DNA of 64,000 bases, taken from assembly GCF_014651075.1 (NCBI RefSeq), contig NZ_BMWE01000004.1:124001-188000 (forward strand), in the 5' to 3' direction. Every line of letters begins with the position of its first letter. Position 1 is the stretch's first letter. Shown here in pieces: positions 46,384 to 54,192 of the stretch. The position numbers were made by a program, and so were the translations under genes. The stretch comes from Streptomyces djakartensis. Lineage in GTDB: Bacteria; Actinomycetota; Actinomycetes; Streptomycetales; Streptomycetaceae. Under the pieces are notes generated by a model, which was not told the DNA's origin, ran no database searches, and saw only the letters and a list, made by a program, of their open reading frames with translations.

Positions 46384-46689
46384 TTACGTGTTGCTCGTGC
46401 CCCAGTCGTCCTCACCGCCGTTGTGGGTGGCCCGGTCGCGGAGGTGGCGGACCCGCTCGGTCACCGAGTCGGGGACGCGGTCGCCGACCTTGTCGCTCAC
46501 CACGTGGTACGCCTTGCCCGCGAACTCGCGGCCCTGGTGCGCCGCGGTCTCCGCGGTGTTGCGGACGGCCGGGTTCTGAGCGAACTGCTGGGCCGTCTTC
46601 TTCAGCTGTTCGTAGCGCTCGCGTCCGGCCCTCGTGCCCAGCACGTAACCAAGGACGACTCCCGCGACGAACGTGAGCCGGTAACGCAT
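46384..46689 (-). CDS. YtxH-like membrane-associated protein
   Basis: 101 residues: a short glycine-rich membrane helix (RLTFVAGVVLGYVLGTRAG) followed by an amphipathic charged helix (RERYEQLKKTAQQFAQNP) and an acidic tail. This is the layout of YtxH-type general-stress-related proteins. ATG 46689 has AAGGGTGG five bases upstream; GTG 46698 is an alternative. Confidence 0.78.
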   Translation of the reverse strand: MRYRLTFVAGVVLGYVLGTRAGRERYEQLKKTAQQFAQNPAVRNTAETAAHQGREFAGKAYHVVSDKVGDRVPDSVTERVRHLRDRATHNGGEDDWGTSNT

Positions 46690-46847
46690 GTCGGCCACCC
46701 TTCTCTTGCGTAGGTCTCCGGTGCGGTGGCGGCGCCGGGGAGTACCGATTGGCGGAGCACCCCCCTGCTTGCGCTAATGTATGTGTCGCAGCGAGCGCGC
46801 GCCCCCTGGCGAATACCCAGGTAGGTACGTTCGATGCAACGAGACCT

Positions 46848-46920
46848 TCCTCGGTAGCTCAATTGGCAGAGCAGCCGGCTGTTAACCGGCAGGTTACTGG
46901 TTCGAGTCCAGTCCGGGGAG
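46848..46920 (+). tRNA. tRNA-Asn(GTT), copy 1
   Basis: 73-base cloverleaf with anticodon loop CTGTTAA, acceptor TCCTCGG/CCGGGGA, T arm with GTTCGAGTCC. CCA is not encoded. Confidence 0.95.
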
Positions 46921-46925
46921 CTCGG

Positions 46926-46998
46926 TCCTCCGTAGCTCAATTGGCAGAGCAGCCGGCTGTTAACCGGCAGGTTACTGGTTCGAGTCCAGTCGGGGGAG
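46926..46998 (+). tRNA. tRNA-Asn(GTT), copy 2
   Basis: Same body as the copy five bases upstream; only the acceptor pairs differ (TCCTCCG/CGGGGGA). The two are clearly a tandem duplication in one transcript. Confidence 0.95.
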
Positions 46999-47009
46999 CA
47001 GGATGAACG

Positions 47010-47032
47010 AGGACCCCGCAGGGGTCCTTTTT
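47010..47032 (+). terminator. Terminator of the tRNA-Asn pair
   Basis: AGGACCCC-GCA-GGGGTCCT followed by TTTT, 12 bases after the second tRNA: a textbook rho-independent terminator. Confidence 0.9.
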
Positions 47033-47186
47033 CATGTCCGTTCCGATCTCCCGGGAACCGGGCGGCGCTGTACGCGGTCCTCATGGTCACGAGGGCCGTG
47101 CGAAGCCGACCATCCGAAGCAGGAGATCGTATGAGCGGCTATGCTGCGGCAGACGGCGCGCACACATGTACGCGACACGCCGCTAT

Positions 47187-47260
47187 GGGGCGGTAGCTCA
47201 GCCGGTTAGAGCAGCGGACTCATAATCCGTCGGCCGTGGGTTCGAGTCCCACCCGCCCCA
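47187..47260 (+). tRNA. tRNA with CAT anticodon (elongator Met or Ile2), probable integration site
   Basis: 74-base cloverleaf: acceptor GGGGCGG/CCGCCCC, D arm AGCTCAGCCGGTTAGAGC, anticodon loop CTCATAA, T arm GTGGGTTCGAGTCCCAC; CCA is encoded at 47261-47263. I cannot decide from sequence alone between elongator Met and the lysidine-modified Ile2. The integrase gene begins its reading end 124 bases downstream, so the 3' end is a likely attachment site. Confidence 0.93.
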
Positions 47261-47358
47261 CCACTCGCTACGCGAGGAGAAACCTTCTGACCAGCAACTT
47301 AGCTGGTTGGGGGCGACAGTCGAGAGATCTTGGCGGCCCGTCCCGATCATGGGATTAC

Positions 47359-47382
47359 GCATGTTGGGACAATGTTGGGACG
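47359..47382. repeat. Direct repeats ATGTTGGGAC, possible integrase/Xis arm sites
   Basis: ATGTTGGGAC occurs at 47361-47370 and again at 47372-47381, 11 bases apart, between the tRNA and the end of the integrase gene. The GCATGTTGG core recurs on the other side of the integrase near 49073. Confidence 0.55.
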
Positions 47383-47386
47383 CAGG

Positions 47387-48970
47387 TCACGCGGCGGTAC
47401 GGAGCCCCTCCTCCGGCTTATCGCCCTCGGTGTCCCCGCCTGTCTTGGGCGCCTCATCCTGTGCCCTCGATCGCCTCGGCTTCTCTCGCCGGGGACCGAC
47501 CTTCTTCGAGCGGGGTACGACCGCGCTCGTGGACTCCGCCTCGGCGGTCAGGAGCTGAGGCAGGACGCTCGTGTACGTGTCTGAGGTGATCTGGCGGGAG
47601 CTGTGTCCCAGCCGCTCCTGGACGACCTTGATGTCCGCCTTGCCGAGCAGCGCCAACGTTGCCGACAGATGCCGAGTGTCGTGCAGGCGGATCGGAGGTA
47701 ACCCAGACAGTTCGACCAGCCGGTTGAACCGCCGGCTGATCCAGTCGGGGTGGAGCGGCTCGCCGTTCTCGTGGGTCCAGACCCGGTTGCTCTCAACCCA
47801 TGCCTTCTCCCCGGACCACTGCTGCCGTTCCTGTTTCTGGGTCTCCCGCCACTCGGCCCACAGCGCGCGTGTCAGCGTGTCGAGCGTGACGGTGCGCACA
47901 CTGTCCTGTTTCGGGGCCTCGTCGTACATCCGATAGGCGATCTCGACGACCTGTGCGGAGATGCGGAACCACGAGCCGGTCAGACTGACCTCGCTCCACG
48001 GCAGCGCACACATCTCACCGCGTCGGGGTCCTCGGAAGATGAACCCGTGCCACATGCCGTACAGCCTGTCGTCGGCGATGTAGTCCAAGAACTCGCCAGT
48101 CTGCTCCGGGGTCCAGACCATGACGGGACTGGGTTTCACGCCCGTGCGCTTCCACTCTGCGACCCGTTCCGGCGTCCAGACCAGTGCCTTGGGCCGCTTG
48201 ACCGGCGGCAGCTCGACCATCGCGGCCCAGTTCTTCGTGTAGTCGCCGCGCTTGATGCCGCTGCCCAGGAACGAGCTCAGGGTGGCGTTGATACGGTGCA
48301 TCGTGGAGGCGCTGGTGATCTTCCGCTTGCCCTTGCGGCCTTCGCGGAGGGCGGCGTTGGCATCGAGGTAAGCGAGGCGCGTGGCACGACGCTCCTCTTT
48401 GTTCCCCGCAGCGCGGACCCACGCCGTGTAGGCGGCGTCGCGAGCTTGCTGCAGCTCGACTATCCGGCCGTGGTGGATCAGCCGCTCGGCGTTCTCCCGC
48501 TCGATCGCGCCGTACATCGCCTCGACGTGCCGCAGCTTGAGGTCCCGGCGTTTGATGTGCCCGAGGTGAGGTTCGAGGTAGAGCCGGACGTGCTCCTCAT
48601 ACCCGTGGAAGGTCGTGCGCGCCAGGCTCCTCTTCCTCTTGAGCCACGCATCCAGGTCTTCCTTCACGGTGGCGTTACTGAGCACATCTGTGCCGTCGAC
48701 GGATTCCCGGTAGACCTCGGCCGCCTTGGCCTGCGCCGCGTCCTTCGTGGCGAAGCCACCTCGCCGCACGCGCTGTCGCTCGCCACCCTCGCCCGCTTCG
48801 AGTTCGAAGTAGAAGTACCAGCGGCCGTGGCTCTTCTGCTTGAGCTTGGGGCAGCCCGCGCCGACCAGGCGCCGCTTCGGTTTGCCGTCGTCGTTGAACA
48901 CCGGTTTGCCATCATCGCCGATCACATCCTCTCGGCAGGCGCATTGCCGGTAGTAGCTGGGGTTGAACAC
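47387..48970 (-). CDS. int: Tyrosine recombinase (site-specific integrase)
   Basis: 527 residues. Residues about 1-90 include a Cys-rich beginning (CACREDV, GAGCPKLKQKSHG) and an arm-binding-like beta region; 110-250 is the SAM-like core-binding domain; the C-terminal catalytic domain has the Arg in FRGPRRGEMCALPW, HDTRHLSATLALLG (HxxR), LGHSSRQITSDTYT with the nucleophilic Tyr near residue 466. A Lys/Arg-rich tail follows. GTG start with AGGAG six bases before. It converges on the CAT tRNA, its likely target. Confidence 0.93.
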   Translation of the reverse strand: MFNPSYYRQCACREDVIGDDGKPVFNDDGKPKRRLVGAGCPKLKQKSHGRWYFYFELEAGEGGERQRVRRGGFATKDAAQAKAAEVYRESVDGTDVLSNATVKEDLDAWLKRKRSLARTTFHGYEEHVRLYLEPHLGHIKRRDLKLRHVEAMYGAIERENAERLIHHGRIVELQQARDAAYTAWVRAAGNKEERRATRLAYLDANAALREGRKGKRKITSASTMHRINATLSSFLGSGIKRGDYTKNWAAMVELPPVKRPKALVWTPERVAEWKRTGVKPSPVMVWTPEQTGEFLDYIADDRLYGMWHGFIFRGPRRGEMCALPWSEVSLTGSWFRISAQVVEIAYRMYDEAPKQDSVRTVTLDTLTRALWAEWRETQKQERQQWSGEKAWVESNRVWTHENGEPLHPDWISRRFNRLVELSGLPPIRLHDTRHLSATLALLGKADIKVVQERLGHSSRQITSDTYTSVLPQLLTAEAESTSAVVPRSKKVGPRREKPRRSRAQDEAPKTGGDTEGDKPEEGLRTAA

Positions 48971-49041
48971 CTATGGCTCCTTGTCGTCTCCGCTTGTGGA
49001 TCTTCTGTGCCGGTCTATGTCGACCCATCTCCTATCTTGCC

Positions 49042-49059
49042 CCAACACTCCAGTGTTGG
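49042..49059. promoter_or_regulatory. Palindrome CCAACACT-CC-AGTGTTGG between int and xis
   Basis: A perfect 8-base dyad in the divergent promoter region of the integrase and the xis-like gene, followed at 49073 by GCATGTTGG. The shared TGTTGG core with the repeats at 47359 suggests Xis or integrase binding or autoregulation. Confidence 0.5.
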
Positions 49060-49105
49060 AGTATCCTTGTGGCATGTTGGCGCGGGGGAGATCGCGACAA
49101 CGGGA

Positions 49106-49354
49106 ATGACAACGAAGGACGCTTCTGTACCTACGGACTCCGGGGCCAGACCCATGACCCGGGAAGAACTGCTCGCGCTTCCGCCGACCGTGAACGTCAC
49201 GACGGCTGCTCGGGCGCTCGGGATCGGTACGCACAAGGCTTACAGCTTGATCAAGAAGGGGTCTTTCCCCGTGCAGACACTCCCTCTGGGTAGCACGGTG
49301 AGAGTCCCCACTGCTGCACTCTGGCGCGTTCTGGGGGTGACGCCCCCGGAGTAG
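49106..49354 (+). CDS. xis: Excisionase-like (helix-turn-helix) protein
   Basis: 82 residues: MTREELLALPPTVNVTTAAR then ALGIGTHKAYSLIKKGSFPV and a wing (GSTVRVPTAALWRVLGV) is the MerR/Xis-type small helix-turn-helix found next to actinobacterial integrases. It probably bends attachment DNA and directs excision. Divergent from int across the palindrome at 49042. Confidence 0.82.
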   Translation: MTTKDASVPTDSGARPMTREELLALPPTVNVTTAARALGIGTHKAYSLIKKGSFPVQTLPLGSTVRVPTAALWRVLGVTPPE

Positions 49355-49447
49355 TGACCTGCCTAGCCCTTGATCAGCCGGTCCTCTGGTCATAGCCACG
49401 GCACGGGCGCTGTGGCCTAGGATTCGGGCGGCTACAGGGCGTATGAG

Positions 49448-50488
49448 ATGAGAACGGACCACCGCATGCCACGGCTCTACGGTTTCGACGATCAGTCGCG
49501 TCAGCGGCTGCGTGATGACGAAGTGGACCCGCTGCGCCAGATGGTCAGCCGGGCTCTGGTCGACTTGTCTGTGTCCAATGCGGACGTCGCTGTCTGGGCG
49601 AACGGACAGGGCTACCGGGGGACGCTCGGCGGGGAGTGGAAGGACGCCTCGGTCGGACGGCTCTTCCGTAACCCGGCGATTGCGGGGCTGCGCTACGGCG
49701 ACGATGGCCAGCTCGTCGACGCCGGCCACCCGGGCGTCATCACCCGTGAGGAGTTCGAGGCACTGCTCGCGCGTGAGCAGCATCGGAAGACGGGCGACGC
49801 CGATAAGCCGTACGACTACCTGCTGACCGATGGCGGGTGCACCTGCGGCCAGTGCACCCATGCGCTTCAGGGCGCACGGACCAACGCGGGGACCCCTGGT
49901 TATCGCTGTCGTCCGAAGGACAAGGACGGGCGAGGCGGGTGCGGCGAAGTCCGTATCGATGCGGAGCTGTTGGAGGGTCACGTCGGTGAGTACGTCGTGG
50001 CCGAGCTCCTCAAGCCCGGTGTCCGCGCCCAGATCCTCAAGTCCCAGGCCTTTGTGCGACAGCTGGTGGAAAACCTTGACCGTGAGATCAAGGACCTGGA
50101 AGCGCGACGGACCGAGGTAGGGACCCTGTACGGAACGCGTCAGATCAGCAAAGACGCGCTCGTGGCCGCCGAGAAGCAGATCGCCGACAGCCTCAAGTCC
50201 GCCCGATCGCGGAAGAGGTACGCGGAGCAGATGGCGAACTTCTCACTGGGTAGGGCGAAGGATCTGGTGAGGTGGTGGAACTCTGCGCCGACCGCATCGA
50301 AGAAGGCGATCACCACGCTGCTCCTGTCGAGCGTTGAGGTCTTCCCAGCGAGCGCCCGCGGTGTCCGAACGGTGGAGCCAGGGCGCGTCGTCCTCCACTG
50401 GCGCAAGCTGGCCGACCTCTCAGCGGAATCAGACGATGCGCGCGGCGAGCCGCCTGCCGATCATTGCCATAGTCAGTCCGGTGATTAG
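49448..50488 (+). CDS. Large serine recombinase C-terminal half, lacking the catalytic resolvase domain
   Basis: 346 residues. RLYGFDDQSRQRLRDDEVDP and WKDASVGRLFRNPAIAGLRY form the pfam 'Recombinase' DNA-binding domain; CTCGQC with a later KDGRGGCGEV is the zinc ribbon, followed by a long coiled coil (LVENLDREIKDLEARRTEV, residues about 200-270). The roughly 150-residue N-terminal resolvase domain with the catalytic Ser is missing, and the upstream sequence does not encode it in any frame. It starts right at the domain border. It may be a decayed gene or a DNA-binding protein in its own right. Confidence 0.8.
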   Translation: MRTDHRMPRLYGFDDQSRQRLRDDEVDPLRQMVSRALVDLSVSNADVAVWANGQGYRGTLGGEWKDASVGRLFRNPAIAGLRYGDDGQLVDAGHPGVITREEFEALLAREQHRKTGDADKPYDYLLTDGGCTCGQCTHALQGARTNAGTPGYRCRPKDKDGRGGCGEVRIDAELLEGHVGEYVVAELLKPGVRAQILKSQAFVRQLVENLDREIKDLEARRTEVGTLYGTRQISKDALVAAEKQIADSLKSARSRKRYAEQMANFSLGRAKDLVRWWNSAPTASKKAITTLLLSSVEVFPASARGVRTVEPGRVVLHWRKLADLSAESDDARGEPPADHCHSQSGD

Positions 50489-51187
50489 CGTGATCACGGC
50501 GAGCCCGGCCAGGAGGGGGGAGATGACCTCTTCCGTCTCCAGCGCCCATGGGTGTCCGAGGTAGTTGGCCACGAGGTATGAGCCCTTGCTGGCGGCGTAC
50601 CCGACTCCGAGAAGTGCCGACACCGTAGACAGGCCCAGACCGCGAGCCGACCAGGAGTGTCCGCCACGCCGGGCGACGAGCGCCATCCCGGAGCACAGGA
50701 ACGCGATCTCGCCGCAAGTGATCGCGACGTAGCCGAGGTAGACCAGCAAGTAGACGGTGACGCCAGGGATGCTGGCGTATTCGGTTGTGAACTCGATGCC
50801 CTCTTCGGTGGTGTAGGCGAACAGCGGCAGCATGGCTGCGAGGACGCACACCGCGAAGGCGATACGCGCGTAGAGGCTGGCCTTCAGTACCTCCTGGTTG
50901 TACGACCAGTCCACGAGCATGAGTTGAAGGCTGCCGCACCAGAGCACCGCGCAGATATGAGCGCCTATCTTCGCGGCGTTGTTCATGCCGGTCACGGACT
51001 CGACGAGATCCTCAACTGGCGGCACGGCCAGGATCACGCCCACCGTGCAGACGCCGAAGGCCGTAGCCCGGGTGAATCGAGCGATGCGGTATTCGACTTG
51101 ATCCCGATGGCGCCACGCCTCGCGGGCGGAGAGCGCGGTGCCCGCTATGCCGAACAGGGCGCAAAGTCCGAAGACGATGCTGTCCAT
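50429..51187 (-). CDS. Seven-helix membrane protein, MAB_1171c-like
   Basis: 252 residues with about seven hydrophobic segments (IVFGLCALFGIAGTALS, FGVCTVGVILAVPPV, ICAVLWCGSLQLML, IAFAVCVLAAMLPLFAY, VTVYLLVYLGYVAITCG, LLAGLAVITLITGLTMAMIG). Actinobacteria often encode such a protein directly after an XRE-type regulator, as here (six bases after it). The role is unknown. Its 3' end overlaps the convergent recombinase-like gene by 60 bases. Confidence 0.75.
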   Translation of the reverse strand: MDSIVFGLCALFGIAGTALSAREAWRHRDQVEYRIARFTRATAFGVCTVGVILAVPPVEDLVESVTGMNNAAKIGAHICAVLWCGSLQLMLVDWSYNQEVLKASLYARIAFAVCVLAAMLPLFAYTTEEGIEFTTEYASIPGVTVYLLVYLGYVAITCGEIAFLCSGMALVARRGGHSWSARGLGLSTVSALLGVGYAASKGSYLVANYLGHPWALETEEVISPLLAGLAVITLITGLTMAMIGRRLAARIV

Positions 51188-51192
51188 TTGGT

Positions 51193-51720
51193 TCAGTTTC
51201 CTTCCAGATCAGAGACCGCGCGCTCGGCTGCTTCGGTGAAGCTGAGGCGCCTCCGCCGGCCTGGCCGCGGTGGTTCCGCGACAGGGGGAAGCGGCTCAGG
51301 CACCTCTGGGACAGTTAGATCATTGCGTCCGTGTCGCAGCCGGATCTCACGCGCGGCCTCCAGTAGTTCAGCGGCGCCGGCTTCACCTAGGTCATGGATG
51401 AGCCGGAGCGCCTCGCGAGCGTCTTGGTGTTCCTCGTAGACCGATAGGGAGGTCAGACCGTTGTAACCGGGGAGTAGGTAAGCTACCGGACCACCGAACG
51501 CCCTTGCGAGCCCGACTAGTTGAGTGGTCTTCGGGTCCGTCTTCACCCCGTTCAGGAGATCATTGACCACTTGGTGGGTCATCACCGGTTTACCCCCGGG
51601 CGTCGCCGCCGTTGCGGCGGCCAGGGCGCGCGTGCTGGGGGTTCTCCCGTCTCTCTGTCGTTTCCTGCCAAGCAGGACGGCGAGCTTGCTGGAGAGAGGG
51701 GTGTCCGGGCCGAGCGGCAT
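51193..51720 (-). CDS. XRE-family helix-turn-helix regulator
   Basis: 175 residues: an N-terminal HTH region (SSKLAVLLGRKRQRDGRTPS, then MTHQVVNDLLNGVKTDPKTT) and a helical C-terminal part with LGEAGAAELLEAAREIRLRHG and an Arg-rich tail. It probably represses its own operon; a dyad ATTGTC/GACAAT lies upstream. Co-transcribed with the membrane protein at 51187. Confidence 0.8.
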   Translation of the reverse strand: MPLGPDTPLSSKLAVLLGRKRQRDGRTPSTRALAAATAATPGGKPVMTHQVVNDLLNGVKTDPKTTQLVGLARAFGGPVAYLLPGYNGLTSLSVYEEHQDAREALRLIHDLGEAGAAELLEAAREIRLRHGRNDLTVPEVPEPLPPVAEPPRPGRRRRLSFTEAAERAVSDLEGN

Positions 51721-52055
51721 ATGGCGGCTACTCCTCGGTGGTGTGGCAGGCCCGGTTGGGCGGAACGTGGCAGGTCAAGGCGCACCCAAGTATCCGTGTA
51801 TGAGGCGACGATGTCTCGCGGACCTGCCTATTGTCTAGGTTAGTTGACAATGGGTAACCCGCTGGGCAAGATCGGTAGTCGCAGTAGATAGCGCACTCAG
51901 TGCCGGGTTGCCGCCCCCTCTTCCACCTCCCAGGCTGCGAGATCGTGTCCGGCACCCCTTGGGCCACTTGATGTGTGCCGCCAGCATGACTGTGTGGGGA
52001 TCTAAGTTTGCCGCCGCTTGCTATCGGGCGGAACTGCAATGCGGGGAGGGTACGG
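51721..52055. other. Intergenic regulatory region of the XRE operon
   Basis: About 335 bases without a supported gene. It contains the dyad at 51830-51851 and a TTGACA -35-like box at 51844-51849 reading right with a weak CAAGAT -10 at 51867. Confidence 0.5.
51830..51851. promoter_or_regulatory. Probable XRE operator ATTGTC-n10-GACAAT
   Basis: Inverted hexamers separated by ten bases, overlapping the TTGACA box of the rightward promoter, about 110 bases before the XRE start. This is the size and position expected for a dimeric repressor site. Confidence 0.5.
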
Positions 52056-52226
52056 GTGGGGATCGAGCTGGACCGAGTGCTGGCCCGATTGGAAGAGTCG
52101 GACGGCGTGGAGAACGTCACTCTGGATGAGAGGGCGGCGCTCGCCGCACTCGGGGCGCTGGCCATCGTCGACCCGAAGCGGGTTGACTGTGAAGTGCGGC
52201 AGCCGGGCGTTCCGAGCGCGGGCTGA
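52056..52226 (+). CDS. Small protein of unknown function
   Basis: 56 residues from a GTG with GGGGAGGG five bases upstream. GIELDRVLARLEESDGVENV and LDERAALAALGALAIVDP suggest two amphipathic helices. No family recognised; the strong ribosome site is the main support. Confidence 0.5.
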   Translation: MGIELDRVLARLEESDGVENVTLDERAALAALGALAIVDPKRVDCEVRQPGVPSAG

Positions 52227-52386
52227 TTTTGGCGGGTAGCCAAACGCGGACCCTTGTGCGTCCGCGTTTACGCGTCTGACCTGCAAAAACTTCTCGAAAA
52301 ATGTGGACCCACCCCTGTAATGCATATAGAATAGAACTAGAAGGAGAGGGAAACAAGAAGCCTCCACCGACCTCTTGGAGTCTGAA

Positions 52387-53532
52387 ATGTCGCACAAGTT
52401 CGCCACCCTGAAGATGCGTCAGATCCGCCGCAACGAGAACCAGCCCCGCGAGACCTTCGACGAGGAGGCCCTGAAGGAGCTGGCCGACTCGATCAAGCAG
52501 CACGGCCTCCTCCAGCCGATCGTCGTCCGAAAGGTGGCGGAGGGCGGCTACGAGCTGGTCGCCGGTGAGCGCCGCTTCCGCGCAAACCAGATGGCCGACA
52601 ACATCACCATCGAGGCGAAGATCCTCCTGCCCGACGGCGACGACGTCGAGATCAGCGACATGGACTCCTTCAAGAAGGCGATGGCCGAGAACCTCAACCG
52701 CGAGGACATGCTGCCGCTCGAGGAGGCCCGCGGCTTCAAGAAGGTCCTGGACCAGGAGGAGGGAGCCGCGGTCGAGACCGTCGCGAAGACGTTCTCCAAG
52801 TCAGTCCAGTACGTCAACTTCCGCTTGGCACTGCTCAACCTGCGCCCGGAGATCCAGACCGCCGTCGACATGGGCCACATCGGCACACAGGCTGCCGTAC
52901 AGATCGCCGCGCTCTCGCCGGGCAACCAGAAGGCGGTCTTCGAGGACTGGAAGAAGGGCGCCAAGAGCGACAACCAGCTGGTTCACATGGCCTACGCCAT
53001 GCGCAAGCAGGAGAAGGCTGCCAAGCAGGACTCCATGGTCGATGTCGAGGAGATGACCGAGGAGCAGAAGGCCGAGCGGAGCCGCGCCCAGGCCAAGACC
53101 AAGAACGACCTCGACGAGATCGAGCGGATGTGCACGCTGCTGGAGGACATCGGCAAGGCCGACCCTATGGAGCTGGCCAACAGCCTGGAGGGCGAGGTCG
53201 GCAAGCGGCTTGAGCAGATGGACCGAGTCGCCGCCCTCCTCCAGAAGGCTCGCTTCCAGCTCCGTCAGGCCAAGGCACATGCCGACGCCAAGGAGATCAT
53301 GGTCAACCCCGACGCGGCGGCGCCCGACCTGGCGGCTGAGGCCGACGCGCGGCTCGCCGAGTTGGAGCCGACCGCGGGGGACGCCGAGCCGGAGATGGAC
53401 GTCGAGCCCGCTCCGAAGGAAGAGGCGGACGGCCGGGCGGAGCTCGCTCCCGCCGCCGAGACGGAGTCCGAGAGCCCGGCGGAGTCGGAGGGCGCCGAGG
53501 CTGAGGCCGAGCCGATCGCCGTCGCGGCCTGA
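52387..53532 (+). CDS. ParB/RepB/Spo0J-family protein
   Basis: 381 residues. N-terminal ParB nucleotide-binding domain (IRRNENQPRETFDEEALKEL, GLLQPIVV, ELVAGERRFRANQMA with the GERRxRA CTP-binding motif), a central HTH region (VETVAKTFSKSVQYVNFRLA), then a long charged coiled-coil and an acidic Ala/Glu-rich tail. No ParA is adjacent, so a role in partition of an excised element or in regulation are both possible. ATG 52387 has GGAG six bases before. Strong AT-rich promoter-like sequence (TATAGAAT near 52324) lies upstream. Confidence 0.85.
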   Translation: MSHKFATLKMRQIRRNENQPRETFDEEALKELADSIKQHGLLQPIVVRKVAEGGYELVAGERRFRANQMADNITIEAKILLPDGDDVEISDMDSFKKAMAENLNREDMLPLEEARGFKKVLDQEEGAAVETVAKTFSKSVQYVNFRLALLNLRPEIQTAVDMGHIGTQAAVQIAALSPGNQKAVFEDWKKGAKSDNQLVHMAYAMRKQEKAAKQDSMVDVEEMTEEQKAERSRAQAKTKNDLDEIERMCTLLEDIGKADPMELANSLEGEVGKRLEQMDRVAALLQKARFQLRQAKAHADAKEIMVNPDAAAPDLAAEADARLAELEPTAGDAEPEMDVEPAPKEEADGRAELAPAAETESESPAESEGAEAEAEPIAVAA

Positions 53533-53542
53533 CCTACCCGCC

Positions 53543-53571
53543 GGGGGCGGCCCGCTGAGGGGGCCGCCCCC
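53543..53571 (+). terminator. Hairpin after the ParB-like gene
   Basis: A perfect 11-base stem GGGGGCGGCCC with its complement and a seven-base loop, 11 bases after the stop; no T-run follows. It may be a terminator or an attenuator for the small genes downstream. Confidence 0.65.
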
Positions 53572-53593
53572 TTCCCTGAGGAGTCCCACCGCA

Positions 53594-53929
53594 ATGAACC
53601 CGATCCCGAGCATGCGCAACATCAACCGCAACCTGTTCGACGTGCCGGCCTCGGCCAACGCCCTTGAGGAGTACGACTCCAACGTGGCCGAACTCGTTCG
53701 CCAGGCTGCCAATCACCTGTTCACGGCACGCCGTGACGACGATCAGGCGGCCCTGGACGAGGCGTACAACCTGACCCTCCTCGCCGCCGCCGACCTCATG
53801 AAGGGTGCCGGTAGCTCGGTGTACGTACGCACCCACATCATGATCACGGCCCGCTTGGTCGAGCTCGAAGCGGCGCTGCTTGCCGCTGGAACCAAGACCG
53901 CGGGTGAGCGAGGAGGGCGGACGGCATGA
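53594..53929 (+). CDS. Hypothetical helical protein
   Basis: 111 residues, mostly helical (ANALEEYDSNVAELVRQAAN, ALDEAYNLTLLAAADLMKGA, RTHIMITARLVELEAALLAA). GAGTCCC-like weak ribosome site. It overlaps the next gene (ATGA at 53926), so it belongs to the same operon. Function unknown. Confidence 0.6.
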   Translation: MNPIPSMRNINRNLFDVPASANALEEYDSNVAELVRQAANHLFTARRDDDQAALDEAYNLTLLAAADLMKGAGSSVYVRTHIMITARLVELEAALLAAGTKTAGERGGRTA

Positions 53930-54177
53930 AGCGCCCCGCCCACATCAACGGCTTGAAGACCTGGCCCGACGACGGCACGCTGCCGCCCTCCGTCTGTCGA
54001 CTCTGTGACACCGACCTGGCCGATGCCTACAACCGGCTCGCCTCCGCGATCTGTGTTGTCTGCGGCTATTGGGTCTGCGAGCTGTGCGATGGCGGTACCG
54101 ACCCGAACACGGGCGACGCCGTCTGCGACGACCACAAGGGCCATCCGCTCGCCGCCACCTGCACTCAGTACTCGTGA
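53926..54177 (+). CDS. Small zinc-binding-like Cys-rich protein
   Basis: 83 residues with paired cysteines CRLC, CVVC, CELC and a later CDDH, a pattern suited to two zinc sites. The spacing suggests a treble-clef or ribbon fold. It is translationally coupled to the gene before it and followed at 54193 by the methyltransferase. Function unknown. Confidence 0.6.
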   Translation: MKRPAHINGLKTWPDDGTLPPSVCRLCDTDLADAYNRLASAICVVCGYWVCELCDGGTDPNTGDAVCDDHKGHPLAATCTQYS

Positions 54178-54192
54178 TCAGGAGACCGAGCC

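Noticed and set aside
52387..53532. Chromosomal parB of the host
   Set aside because: There is no parA beside it, it lies in an accessory element far from replication-origin genes, and its long acidic tail is atypical.
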